Source of the DNA: Deinococcus planocerae
GTDB lineage: Bacteria > Deinococcota > Deinococci > Deinococcales > Deinococcaceae
Assembly (NCBI RefSeq): GCF_002869765.1
Contig: NZ_PNOR01000002.1
Coordinates: 1-64,000 of the forward strand
Direction of reading: 5' to 3'
DNA length: 64,000 bases
A program made the translations under genes and the position numbers. Below the pieces are notes generated by a model. The model searched no databases and had not been told where the DNA came from. It worked only from the letters and a program-made list of their open reading frames with translations. Below are positions 53,819 to 61,962 of the stretch, one piece after another. The stretch's first letter is position 1. Every line of letters begins with the position of its first letter.

Positions 53819-54307
53819 TCAGAGCAGCCCTCCCAGCGCCCGCACAAGCTGCCCCTCGTCAAGACGCCCACGGCGCACCTCCCGGATGAATCCGTCCCGG
53901 TCGATCAAGACCGTCGTGGGGATGGGCAGGGCCCCATACCGGCGGGCGATCTCCTGCCCCGGGTCGGGCCCGGTCAGGGTGCTGAAGGTGAACGCCGCGT
54001 CGTACCGCCGCAACGCCTCCGAGTTGACCCGCTCGTGCAGGCTGACCACCAGGTCGTTCGTGAGGTCTTCGAGCTGGTACGGGCGCAGCAGTTGGTCGTT
54101 CTGCCGACAGGGGGCGCACCCCAGGTCGCCGAACAGCACGATGACCACTTGGCCGCGCAGATGGGAGAGGTTGACCCGCTCGCCCCCAATGTCCGTGAAC
54201 ACGAAGTTCGGGGCGGGCCGCCGCACGATGCCCGCTCCACCCCCCGCCTGAGCAGGTGGGGACGAGGCGAGCGTGACCAGGGCCAGTAGCACGAGCAGAC
54301 GCTTCAT
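53819..54307 (-). CDS. TlpA/redoxin-family thioredoxin
   Basis: The 162-residue exported protein has a signal peptide (MKRLLVLLALVTLASSPPAQA) and a TlpA-like thioredoxin fold: PNFVFTDIGGERVNLSHLRGQVVIVLFGDLGCAPCRQND with the CAPC active site, then IARRYGALPIPTTVLIDRDGFI (cis-Pro loop). AGGAGG lies 4 nt before the ATG. It is convergent with the copper/electron-transfer operon and may reduce its copper-binding or haem-binding thiols. Confidence 0.82.
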   Translation of the reverse strand: MKRLLVLLALVTLASSPPAQAGGGAGIVRRPAPNFVFTDIGGERVNLSHLRGQVVIVLFGDLGCAPCRQNDQLLRPYQLEDLTNDLVVSLHERVNSEALRRYDAAFTFSTLTGPDPGQEIARRYGALPIPTTVLIDRDGFIREVRRGRLDEGQLVRALGGLL

Positions 54308-55175
54308 CGGTCCTCCTGGGACAGACGGCTGGCCCCAGCAGAGACGCTCCCTCCCCGGCCGCGTTCCTGCCCCGAAGTGGCCCCGGGAAACGGGAGGCGC
54401 AGAGGAGGGGGAGGGCTACGGCTGGCCGCTGATGGTGATGAGGGTGGTCTCCCCCTCCTGGGTAGCGTGGTACTGGGCCCTTGAGGGTGAGCGGTGCCAG
54501 GAACCGGGTCAAGAGCGGCCGCTCCGCTCAGCATGGGCGCACGCCTCCAGCGTCGACGGTTCGTGTCGCTGGGGGACCCCCAGCCGGGACGCGGACACCA
54601 AGGCCAAGACCTGGAGGGGAACTGGAGCGGTGCTGAGCCCACAGCGCGCGCCTGACGGCCCCAGCGGACGCGCCACCCCAGCACCGCAGCCCACAGGTCC
54701 TCGTCCAGCTCAGGCGCACCCCCCGGAGGCCCAGCAACATCGGGAAGCGGGTGTCCCCCGGCGTCCAGGGCCGCCGTGAGGACCTTCACCACCCGGGTTG
54801 CCGGTGGAGTCCACCCAGCGCTGGCACGATCAGGCTGACGACCCGCTCGTTTCCCGTGAAGCGGCTCACTCCCCAGAACGGCGCCTCCCACGCCAACCGC
54901 GAGAGGACCGCGATTATCCCCGCGCCTATAGGGCCCGGACTACCGGAACCTACACCGAGGATCAGCAGCGGACCGAGCATGACGGGCACGGCCTTGATCC
55001 CGAGCCCCGCGTGCAGGACCGCCCGGGTGTCCCCGGCCCCCGCCGGTCCGCGCCCGTCGCGTTCAACGGCGGATAGCCCAACCACGATGCGGAAGTCCGT
55101 TTCCCCGGCCGCCCGGCCCTCACCTCCAGGGCGACACCCCTCCGGAACCGCCATCACGGGGTCACACCAGCAGTG

Positions 55176-55274
55176 GACTTTGTTGGCGAATTCGAATGTC
55201 CGCCGTGTTCAACCGCAAGGCGCTGCGACCAACACACGCTCGCAGCGCCTTCCCGGGAATTCGCCAACAAAGTC
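55176..55274. repeat. Nested perfect inverted repeats (18 bp outer, 12 bp inner)
   Basis: The outer arms GACTTTGTTGGCGAATTC (55176-55193) and GAATTCGCCAACAAAGTC (55257-55274) are exact reverse complements. Within them AAGGCGCTGCGA (55217-55228) and TCGCAGCGCCTT (55240-55251) form a second perfect hairpin with an 11-nt loop. GTTGGCGAA recurs in direct orientation at 55303-55311. The 99-bp unit could be a miniature transposable element, a recombination or replication site, or a strong bidirectional terminator. Confidence 0.75.
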
Positions 55275-55380
55275 AGCGGTGGCGCGAAAACAAACGCTCA
55301 ACGTTGGCGAAGGCAGCTCTCGACGTCCCGTTCATTCAGCAAGAGCTTGGAGGTGGAACCGCAACAGCCGCCACCTCGGA

Positions 55381-55402
55381 ATCCCCGGACCGCTCCGGGG
55401 AT
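55381..55402. repeat. 9-bp perfect hairpin upstream of the iron operon promoter
   Basis: ATCCCCGGA (55381-55389) and TCCGGGGAT (55394-55402) flank a CCGC loop. It lies 25 nt upstream of the -35 element at 55427. It may be a terminator for upstream read-through without a T-run, or an upstream binding site. Confidence 0.55.
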
Positions 55403-55426
55403 ACCCCACAAATCCGAGTGGATTGG

Positions 55427-55456
55427 TTGACTTTAAGGAAGACTGTTTCATAGAGT
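55427..55456 (+). promoter_or_regulatory. Promoter of the FTR1 iron operon
   Basis: TTGACT (55427-55432), an 18-nt spacer and TAGAGT (55451-55456) form a good promoter. The ATG at 55464 is 7 nt further, so the transcript is leaderless. No DtxR-type palindrome like the one at mntR is seen here. Confidence 0.65.
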
Positions 55457-55463
55457 GCGGGCC

Positions 55464-56456
<993 letters not shown>

Positions 56457-56459
56457 CCC

Positions 56460-57659
56460 ATGAGACGGTTCCTGATCCTGCTGCTGGCCCTGCTGGGCGT
56501 CGCGTTCGCCGCGCCGGGCCAGGTGGACGTGACCGCGGAACTCCGCACCGCGCACGACCTCGTGGCGCGGAGCCTGCGCGAGTACGCGGCGGGCCGGAGT
56601 GAGGACGCCTTCCGGACGGCCCGCGCGGCGTACCTCGACCACTTCGAGTACGCCGAGCCGCCCCTGCGCGTCCTGAACCCCGACCTCATCCTAGAGATGG
56701 AGTACCGCTTCGCGGACCTGCGCAACGGCATGAAGAGCGGGGCCAGCCTGAGCGAGCTGCGCGCCGTCGCGGGGGACATCGACGACAGCCTGCGGAAAGC
56801 CGAGAGCATCGTGAACGGCACGGGCGTCCTGGCGCCCACGCTGGCGGCCACAGGCGGGTTCACCATCCTCTTCCGCGAGGGGCTGGAGGCCGCGCTGCTG
56901 ATGGCGGCGATCCTCGCGTACCTCGCCAGCACCCGCAACGACCGCCTGCGCGGCGGTGTGTGGTGGGGGGCGGGGGCGGCCCTCGTCGCCACGGCCGCCA
57001 CGTGGTTCGCCGCCACCTACCTGCTCTCCATCGCGCCCATCTCCCGTGAGCTGATCAGCGCGATCACCAGTGTCATCGCCGTGGTGATCCTGTTCTACCT
57101 GTCGTTCTGGATGCTCCAGCAGGGCGACCGCAAGCGCAGCGCGGAATTTATGCGGGCCCGGGTGTCTCAGGCCGTGCAGAGCGGCAGCCTGGGGGCCGTC
57201 GCCCTCGTGACCTTTACGACCATCTACCGCGAGGGGTTCGAAACGGTGTTGTTCTACCAGGCACTCGCGGTCGCCAGCGGGCCGGTCCTGGGGTACATGT
57301 ACCTGGGGATCGCGCTCGCGGCGCTGGCGCTGGTGGCCGTCTTCGCCGTGATCTTCCGCCTGGGACGCCGGGTGCCCACGCAACGCCTCTTCCCGGCCCT
57401 GGTCACCGTCACGGCCCTTTTCGCGGTCGCCTTCGTGGGGAACGGCGTGCGTGCCTTCCAGGAGGCGGGCTGGCTGCCGGTCACCAACCTGTACGGGCGG
57501 GTGCCCACGCTCGACCCGAACGTCGCGGCCCTCACCGGCCTGCACCCCACCGTCGAGACGCTCGCGGCGCAGGGGCTGATGGTCCTGGTGTACGTGGTGG
57601 GCTTCGTCCTGTTCCGCGCGCGTGGGCAGCGCCACTCCCGGCGCGGGGCGCCGGTGTGA
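56460..57659 (+). CDS. FTR1-family high-affinity iron permease
   Basis: The 399-residue protein has a signal peptide, a helical ectodomain (about 20-125: YAAGRSEDAFRTARAAYLDHFEYAEPPL) and a seven-helix permease. Both REGLE-type iron motifs are present: FREGLEAAL (about 139) and IYREGFETVLF (about 259). In yeast Ftr1 and bacterial EfeU these Glu residues carry Fe(III). It overlaps the next gene by GTGA. Together with the upstream secreted protein it forms an Efe-like iron uptake system without a peroxidase subunit. Confidence 0.88.
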   Translation: MRRFLILLLALLGVAFAAPGQVDVTAELRTAHDLVARSLREYAAGRSEDAFRTARAAYLDHFEYAEPPLRVLNPDLILEMEYRFADLRNGMKSGASLSELRAVAGDIDDSLRKAESIVNGTGVLAPTLAATGGFTILFREGLEAALLMAAILAYLASTRNDRLRGGVWWGAGAALVATAATWFAATYLLSIAPISRELISAITSVIAVVILFYLSFWMLQQGDRKRSAEFMRARVSQAVQSGSLGAVALVTFTTIYREGFETVLFYQALAVASGPVLGYMYLGIALAALALVAVFAVIFRLGRRVPTQRLFPALVTVTALFAVAFVGNGVRAFQEAGWLPVTNLYGRVPTLDPNVAALTGLHPTVETLAAQGLMVLVYVVGFVLFRARGQRHSRRGAPV

Positions 57660-59725
57660 CGGATCACCCCCTGCCGGTCCGGATCGGCATCGACGTGGGC
57701 GGCACCTTCACCAAGGGTGTCGCCCTCGGCCGTGACGGGCACCTCCTGGCCGTGTCCCACGTGCCCACCACCCACCGCCACGCGCTGGGGGTGGCCGCCG
57801 GCGTGCTGGACGCCCTGCACGCCCTGCTGCGCGATCTTCCGCCGGATGCGGCCCCGGCCCTCGTCGCCCACTCCACCACCCAGGCCACGAACGCCCTGCT
57901 GGAGGGAGACACGGCGCCCGTCGGCATCCTCGCCCTCGGCGAGGCCCGCGACGAGCGGCGGGTGCAGTCGGTGACCCGGACCCCGGCGGGCCTGCGGGCG
58001 CGGCACGCCTTCGTCGCCACCGACGGGCCGGACTTCGACGCGCGGGTGCGGGCGGTGCTGGACCGCTGGCGTGCGGAGGGGGTGGGCGCCGTCGCCGTGT
58101 CGCAGGCGTTCGGGGTGGACGACGCGCACTTCGAGCGGCGGGCGGGGGACCTCGCGCGGGAGGGGGGCTTCCCGGTCAGCCTGGGGAGCGACCTCTCCGG
58201 GGCGTACGGGCTGGAGATGCGCACCCTGTCCGCGGCGGTGAACGCCAGCATCCTGCCCACCATGCTCCGCACCGCCGGGCACGTGCGGGACGCGGTGGGC
58301 GAACTCCTGCCGGGCACGCCGCTGCTGATCGTCCGCGGGGACGGCGGCGCGGCCGACCTGCGCGCCTTCGAGGAGACGCCGCTGCACACGGTGGTCAGCG
58401 GCCCAGCCGCCAGCCTCAGCGGGGCGATCCTCGCGCACGGGGTGATGGACGGCGTGTTCTTCGAGGTGGGCGGCACCAGCACGAACATCGGCGCGATCAA
58501 GGACGGGCAGCCCGCCCTGAAGTACATGATCGTGATGGACGTGCCCACCGGCCTGCGCGCGGCGGACCTCCGCATCGCGGGCGTGGCGGGCGGCAGCCTG
58601 GTGCGGCTGCGCGGGCGGCGCATCGAGGATGTCGGCCCAAGAAGCGCGCACATCGCCGGGCTGCCCTACTCCAGCTTCGCCCCGCCGGAGGCCCTGACCG
58701 GCGCGGGGCTGGAGCTGATCGCTCCCCGCGCCGGTGACCCCGCCGACTACGCGGTGCTGCAAACGCCGGACGGCCAGCGGTTTGCCATCACCCCGACCTG
58801 CGCGGCGAACGCCCTGGGCGCGATTCCCGAGGGGGGGTACGCCCACGCCCACCCGGCGAGCGCCCGGCTCGCGCTGGGTGTGCTGGGACGGCACCTGGGG
58901 GCGAGCCCGGAGGCGGCGGCGCAGGCGGTGCTAGAGGCCAGCGCGGAGAAACTCACCCGGACCGTGCAGGGCCTGGTGCGCGAGTACGGGCTGCGCGGCA
59001 CGCCCCTGTACGGCGGGGGCGGCGCGGCGAGCGTGCTCGGCCCGGTCGTCGCCCGGCGGCTGAGGGTACCGTTCGTGCCCATCCCGCACAGCGACGTGAT
59101 CTCCTCCATCGGCGCGGCGCTCGCCGTCATCCGGGTGGAGCGGGAGCGCAGCGTCACCCGGCAGGACCCGACCGTCGCGGACCTGCTGGAGCGCGAGGTG
59201 GGCGACGAGGCGGTGCGGCTGGGGGCGGACCCCGCCTCCCTGCGCGTCGAGACGGAGTACAGCGCCCGCGAAGGGCGGCTGCGGGCGGTGGCGACCGGCG
59301 CCCACCCGCTGAGTGCGCGCACCCGCCCGCTCGACGCAGATGAGGTGCAGCAGCAGGCCCGGCAGGTGCTGGGGGACCAGGCCCGGCTGGTGTTCGGCGG
59401 GACCCACCACACCCTGTTCGTCGCCTCCCGCGTTCGGCGCGGCCTGCTGCGCCGGGCCGAGGAACATGCGGCCCTGGTCCTCGACGGGCGCGGGGTGCGG
59501 CTGCTGCGCTTCGAGAACGCGCAGGTCCTCACCGGCGCCCCCCATGAGGCGCTGGACCGGTTACGTGCCCTGCTGGCGGGGCGGGCCGTCGCGCCTCACG
59601 TCGCGGCCCTGACCCCCTCCCGGCTGCGGGATTACGCGCACCTGCACGACCCGGCGCTGTTGCTGCGCCAGCTCACGGAGAACCTGCGTCTGGAGGGACA
59701 GGTCGCGCTCATCGTCGAGCAGTGA
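57656..59725 (+). CDS. Hydantoinase/oxoprolinase (HyuA) family protein
   Basis: The 689-residue protein has the ASKHA fold of HyuA/5-oxoprolinase subunit A: phosphate-1 motif RIGIDVGGTFTKGVAL, HSTTQATNALLEGD, the core LLIVRGDGGAADLRAFEETPLHTVVSGPAASLSGAI, and FFEVGGTSTNIGAIKDGQP. These enzymes open hydantoin or oxoproline rings with ATP. No subunit B (HyuB) is nearby. It is translationally coupled to FTR1, an odd partner, so it may make or recycle an iron ligand or glutamate pool; that is a guess. Confidence 0.82.
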   Translation: MTDHPLPVRIGIDVGGTFTKGVALGRDGHLLAVSHVPTTHRHALGVAAGVLDALHALLRDLPPDAAPALVAHSTTQATNALLEGDTAPVGILALGEARDERRVQSVTRTPAGLRARHAFVATDGPDFDARVRAVLDRWRAEGVGAVAVSQAFGVDDAHFERRAGDLAREGGFPVSLGSDLSGAYGLEMRTLSAAVNASILPTMLRTAGHVRDAVGELLPGTPLLIVRGDGGAADLRAFEETPLHTVVSGPAASLSGAILAHGVMDGVFFEVGGTSTNIGAIKDGQPALKYMIVMDVPTGLRAADLRIAGVAGGSLVRLRGRRIEDVGPRSAHIAGLPYSSFAPPEALTGAGLELIAPRAGDPADYAVLQTPDGQRFAITPTCAANALGAIPEGGYAHAHPASARLALGVLGRHLGASPEAAAQAVLEASAEKLTRTVQGLVREYGLRGTPLYGGGGAASVLGPVVARRLRVPFVPIPHSDVISSIGAALAVIRVERERSVTRQDPTVADLLEREVGDEAVRLGADPASLRVETEYSAREGRLRAVATGAHPLSARTRPLDADEVQQQARQVLGDQARLVFGGTHHTLFVASRVRRGLLRRAEEHAALVLDGRGVRLLRFENAQVLTGAPHEALDRLRALLAGRAVAPHVAALTPSRLRDYAHLHDPALLLRQLTENLRLEGQVALIVEQ

Positions 59726-59747
59726 GCCTTCAAAGGAGTATCTGTTC

Positions 59748-60185
59748 ATGCTGTATCGCCGTCAACGCAACCTGTCTCCCCTGTTCGTGACCGTCGCGGC
59801 CCTGGTGGGCCTCGCGCTGGGCTTCCTCGCGGGGCGGGCCACCGCCCCCCAGCCGACCCTGGCCAGCCTGGTCGCTCCCAGCGTGACCCACGTCCGCCAG
59901 GCCTCCGGCGCGCTGGAGATCGTGCCACTGGAGTACGCCCGCGCCCAGCAGGGCAACGCCAGCAGCCTTGACGCGGCCCGGAATGCCGCCCGGCAGGCGC
60001 AGGCGGAACTGGACGCGGCGACACTCCTGCGTCAACTGAACCCGGGTGGGTTCCGCGAGGCGCAAGCCGCCCTGGCCGACCTCACCCGGACCCTCGACAC
60101 GAACGGCAGCCCGCAGGCCGTGGAGGCGAACGCCACGCGTACCCAGACTGCACTGCGTGACCTTCAGGCCATCGGCACTCCCTGA
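59748..60185 (+). CDS. Small membrane-anchored helical protein
   Basis: The 145-residue protein has one N-terminal membrane helix (LFVTVAALVGLALGFLAGRAT) and a helical extracytoplasmic part (SSLDAARNAARQAQAELDAATLLRQLN). AAAGGAG lies 9 nt before the ATG. It is 22 nt after HyuA and closes the iron operon. Family unknown. Confidence 0.65.
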   Translation: MLYRRQRNLSPLFVTVAALVGLALGFLAGRATAPQPTLASLVAPSVTHVRQASGALEIVPLEYARAQQGNASSLDAARNAARQAQAELDAATLLRQLNPGGFREAQAALADLTRTLDTNGSPQAVEANATRTQTALRDLQAIGTP

Positions 60186-60225
60186 CGCCGGACGTTGGGT
60201 TGGAGCTACGAAGGCTGCGGCGGGC

Positions 60226-60244
60226 GGCCCGGTCCTGCCGGGCC
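60226..60244. terminator. GC-rich hairpin after the iron operon
   Basis: GGCCCGG (60226-60232) and CCGGGCC (60238-60244) pair around TCCTG. It lies 41 nt after the last stop and upstream of a longer hairpin at 60272. No T-run follows. Confidence 0.4.
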
Positions 60245-60271
60245 GTTCACCCGCTGGCGCCTCAGAAGAAG

Positions 60272-60305
60272 TCGGGTTGAACAGTCTTGTCCCTGTTCAA
60301 CCCGA
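60272..60305. terminator. 13-bp perfect hairpin between convergent operons
   Basis: TCGGGTTGAACAG (60272-60284) and CTGTTCAACCCGA (60293-60305) are exact reverse complements with an 8-nt TCTTGTCC loop. The hairpin sits 87 nt after the iron operon and before the convergent YibE-like gene, with TTCTTCTG on the minus-strand exit side. A bidirectional terminator is the simplest reading. The 355 bp on to 60660 contain no gene I can support. Confidence 0.55.
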
Positions 60306-60660
60306 GCGGGCTTGATGGGCCTACGACAAGATTGACGAATCCTCCTCGCCAAGCACGAGTGCGACCCCAGCACGCCCAGCCGCAGCCCGGCCAGCTCCAG
60401 GGCAACCCTGCTCGCCCTGGTCCCTCCCCGGGTCCAGGGTGTCCGGCGGGTGGGGGAACGGCCCGGCGACGGCGGCGGATGGGGCGGGTTCGTCAGGAGG
60501 CGGGTCATGCCCGGCATGCCCTGGCCCCGGTCCCGGCGCCGGGGTGACGCGGCCCACGGAGGCAGGCACCATGCGACCAGCGTGACTACTTTGAGGCGGG
60601 GTTGTTCACTCATCAAGCTTGGGGCTTCCCGAGACGGGCGCCGCGCGGTGGGCCAGCAGT

Positions 60661-61626
60661 TCACCGCCCACTTCCCCACGGGGCTGCGCCACACCGTTCA
60701 CCCGGTGTTCGTGTCTGCGTGGTGGAGGGGAGATCCGGCCCGACCTCGCTGCCGTGTCCCCATCCACCATGCCGCCAGCCGGTGTTGAGCGGCACGGCGA
60801 GGAGCATGGTGATCAGGGCAATCAGCAGTCCGGCCAGTTCGGAGAACAAGGCCTCGCCGTTCAGGGTCACCCACATCGGGGTCATCCCGTCGGCGTGGAG
60901 CAGGAGCATCAGGGGCAGCGCCCCCGCCGCGTACCCCAGCACCAGGACGGTGACCATGCTGCCCACGTGGTCCCCGCCCACCTGCATGCCCAGGGCGTAC
61001 AGGCGGCGGATGGGCAGGCCCGGCTGGGTCTGGGCGACCGTCTCCACGACGGAGGCCTGGGTGACGGTGACGTCGTTCATGGCGCCGAGCGCCGAGAGGA
61101 CGATCCCGACGACGTACAGGCTCAGCGCGTTGATGCCGTAGGACCCCTGGGCGACCACGGCCGCCCGGTCGGCGGTGCCGCTGAGGTGCGTCAGGTGCGC
61201 GACGAGGAGGGTGAGGCCGTACCCGGCGGTGGTCGCGGTCCACAGGGCGGTCAGGGCGGCGTGACTTTTCCAGTTCCACCCGTGGACCAGGTAGACACAG
61301 ACGGCCAGCACGGCCCCCAGGGCCGGAGTGGTCAGGGGGGCGCGGCTGTGCCCGGACAGCCGCGCGGGCAGGATGAACACCCACAGGGCCAGCAGGGTGA
61401 GGGTGCTGCCCAGGATGGCCCGGAAGCCCTTGCCGCGTGCCACCGCGACGGCAATGACCATCACGGCGCCGAGCAACCAGCCAAGGTACGGGGTCCGAAC
61501 TGGGTCATTCAGGACGTAGTTCTGGCCGGTGTGGTAGATGACCACCGGCTCGCCCCGGGTGTAGGTGGGGCCGTCCGCGTAGGAGAGCGCGTTCACGACC
61601 TCGCCGTCTTCCAGGGTCACCATCAC
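60661..61626 (-). CDS. YibE/F-like membrane protein (3' part of an interrupted gene)
   Basis: The 321-residue frame has an N-terminal beta domain (VTLEDGEVVNALSYADGP) and about seven membrane segments: YLGWLLGAVMVIAVAVARG, the YibE/F core LVHGWNWKSHAALTALWTATTAGYGLTLLVAHLTHLSG, GINALSLYVVGIVLSALGAMNDVTVTQASVVETV and LGYAAGALPLMLLLHADGM. The frame remains open and protein-like upstream (GTYLRGTYEQRYSEDEV) to an in-frame TGA at 61705-61707. I give the first downstream ATG as start, but the protein lacks its export signal that way. Function of YibE/F is unknown. Confidence 0.7.
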   Translation of the reverse strand: MMVTLEDGEVVNALSYADGPTYTRGEPVVIYHTGQNYVLNDPVRTPYLGWLLGAVMVIAVAVARGKGFRAILGSTLTLLALWVFILPARLSGHSRAPLTTPALGAVLAVCVYLVHGWNWKSHAALTALWTATTAGYGLTLLVAHLTHLSGTADRAAVVAQGSYGINALSLYVVGIVLSALGAMNDVTVTQASVVETVAQTQPGLPIRRLYALGMQVGGDHVGSMVTVLVLGYAAGALPLMLLLHADGMTPMWVTLNGEALFSELAGLLIALITMLLAVPLNTGWRHGGWGHGSEVGPDLPSTTQTRTPGERCGAAPWGSGR

Positions 61627-61809
61627 CTCGTCCTCGCTGTACCGCTGCTCGTAGGTGCCGCGCAGATACGTTCCCAGGGGGGCGGGCGACGCCGGGAGGC
61701 GGACTCATCCCCCCAACAGCAGGGGCAGCGCGGCGAGGAGCGGCAGCAGGAGGCGTGCCGGACGAAGGGTGCGCCCCTGCAACGGAAAACCAAGGGTGAG
61801 GACCGGCAT
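61627..61809 (-). pseudogene. 5' end of the YibE/F-like gene with in-frame TGA
   Basis: The ATG at 61809 opens a 34-residue signal peptide (RPARLLLPLLAALPLLLGG), then a TGA at 61705-61707, and the same frame goes on (VRLPASPAPLGTYLRGTYE) into the membrane protein. The intact gene would span 60661-61809. A point mutation, or a sequencing error near the six-G run beside the stop, would explain it. Confidence 0.6.
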
Positions 61810-61820
61810 GGGCGAGCCCC

Positions 61821-61843
61821 ATCATACCTGTATGGCTGTACAG
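61821..61843. promoter_or_regulatory. Two adjacent palindromes at the YibE/F-like promoter
   Basis: CATACCTGTATG (61823-61834) has 5-bp arms around CT, and CTGTACAG (61836-61843) is a perfect 8-bp palindrome. The minus-strand -10 TATGAT (61821-61826) overlaps the first, 11 nt before the ATG at 61809. This placement suits a repressor operator. Confidence 0.5.
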
Positions 61844-61962
61844 ACCTCACGCCTTTGACTGCGCGAAAACGTCGGACGAGAAGAGTCACCGGGACCCCGG
61901 GATGCGGCCAGGCGCCCCCAGACCAGGCGCCGGATGCACCAGCTCCGGGACACCCGCGCTCC

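Larger units (their letters stand above)
54308..55463. other. Gene-poor 1.15-kb region with inverted repeats
   Basis: No gene can be defended. One minus-strand frame (54786-55157) has two hydrophobic stretches (IKAVPVMLGPLLILGVG, GPIGAGIIAVLSRLAWEAPFWGV) and may be a fragment of a membrane-protein gene, but it lacks a ribosome site and continues as low-complexity sequence. The right part contains the nested inverted repeats (55176-55274), a 9-bp hairpin (55381-55402) and the promoter of the iron operon. The region looks like the scar of a lost element. Confidence 0.4.

Noticed and set aside
54786..55157. Possible small membrane protein on the minus strand
   Set aside because: Two hydrophobic stretches but no start signal, low-complexity ends and no neighbour context; kept only as a remark in the region entry.
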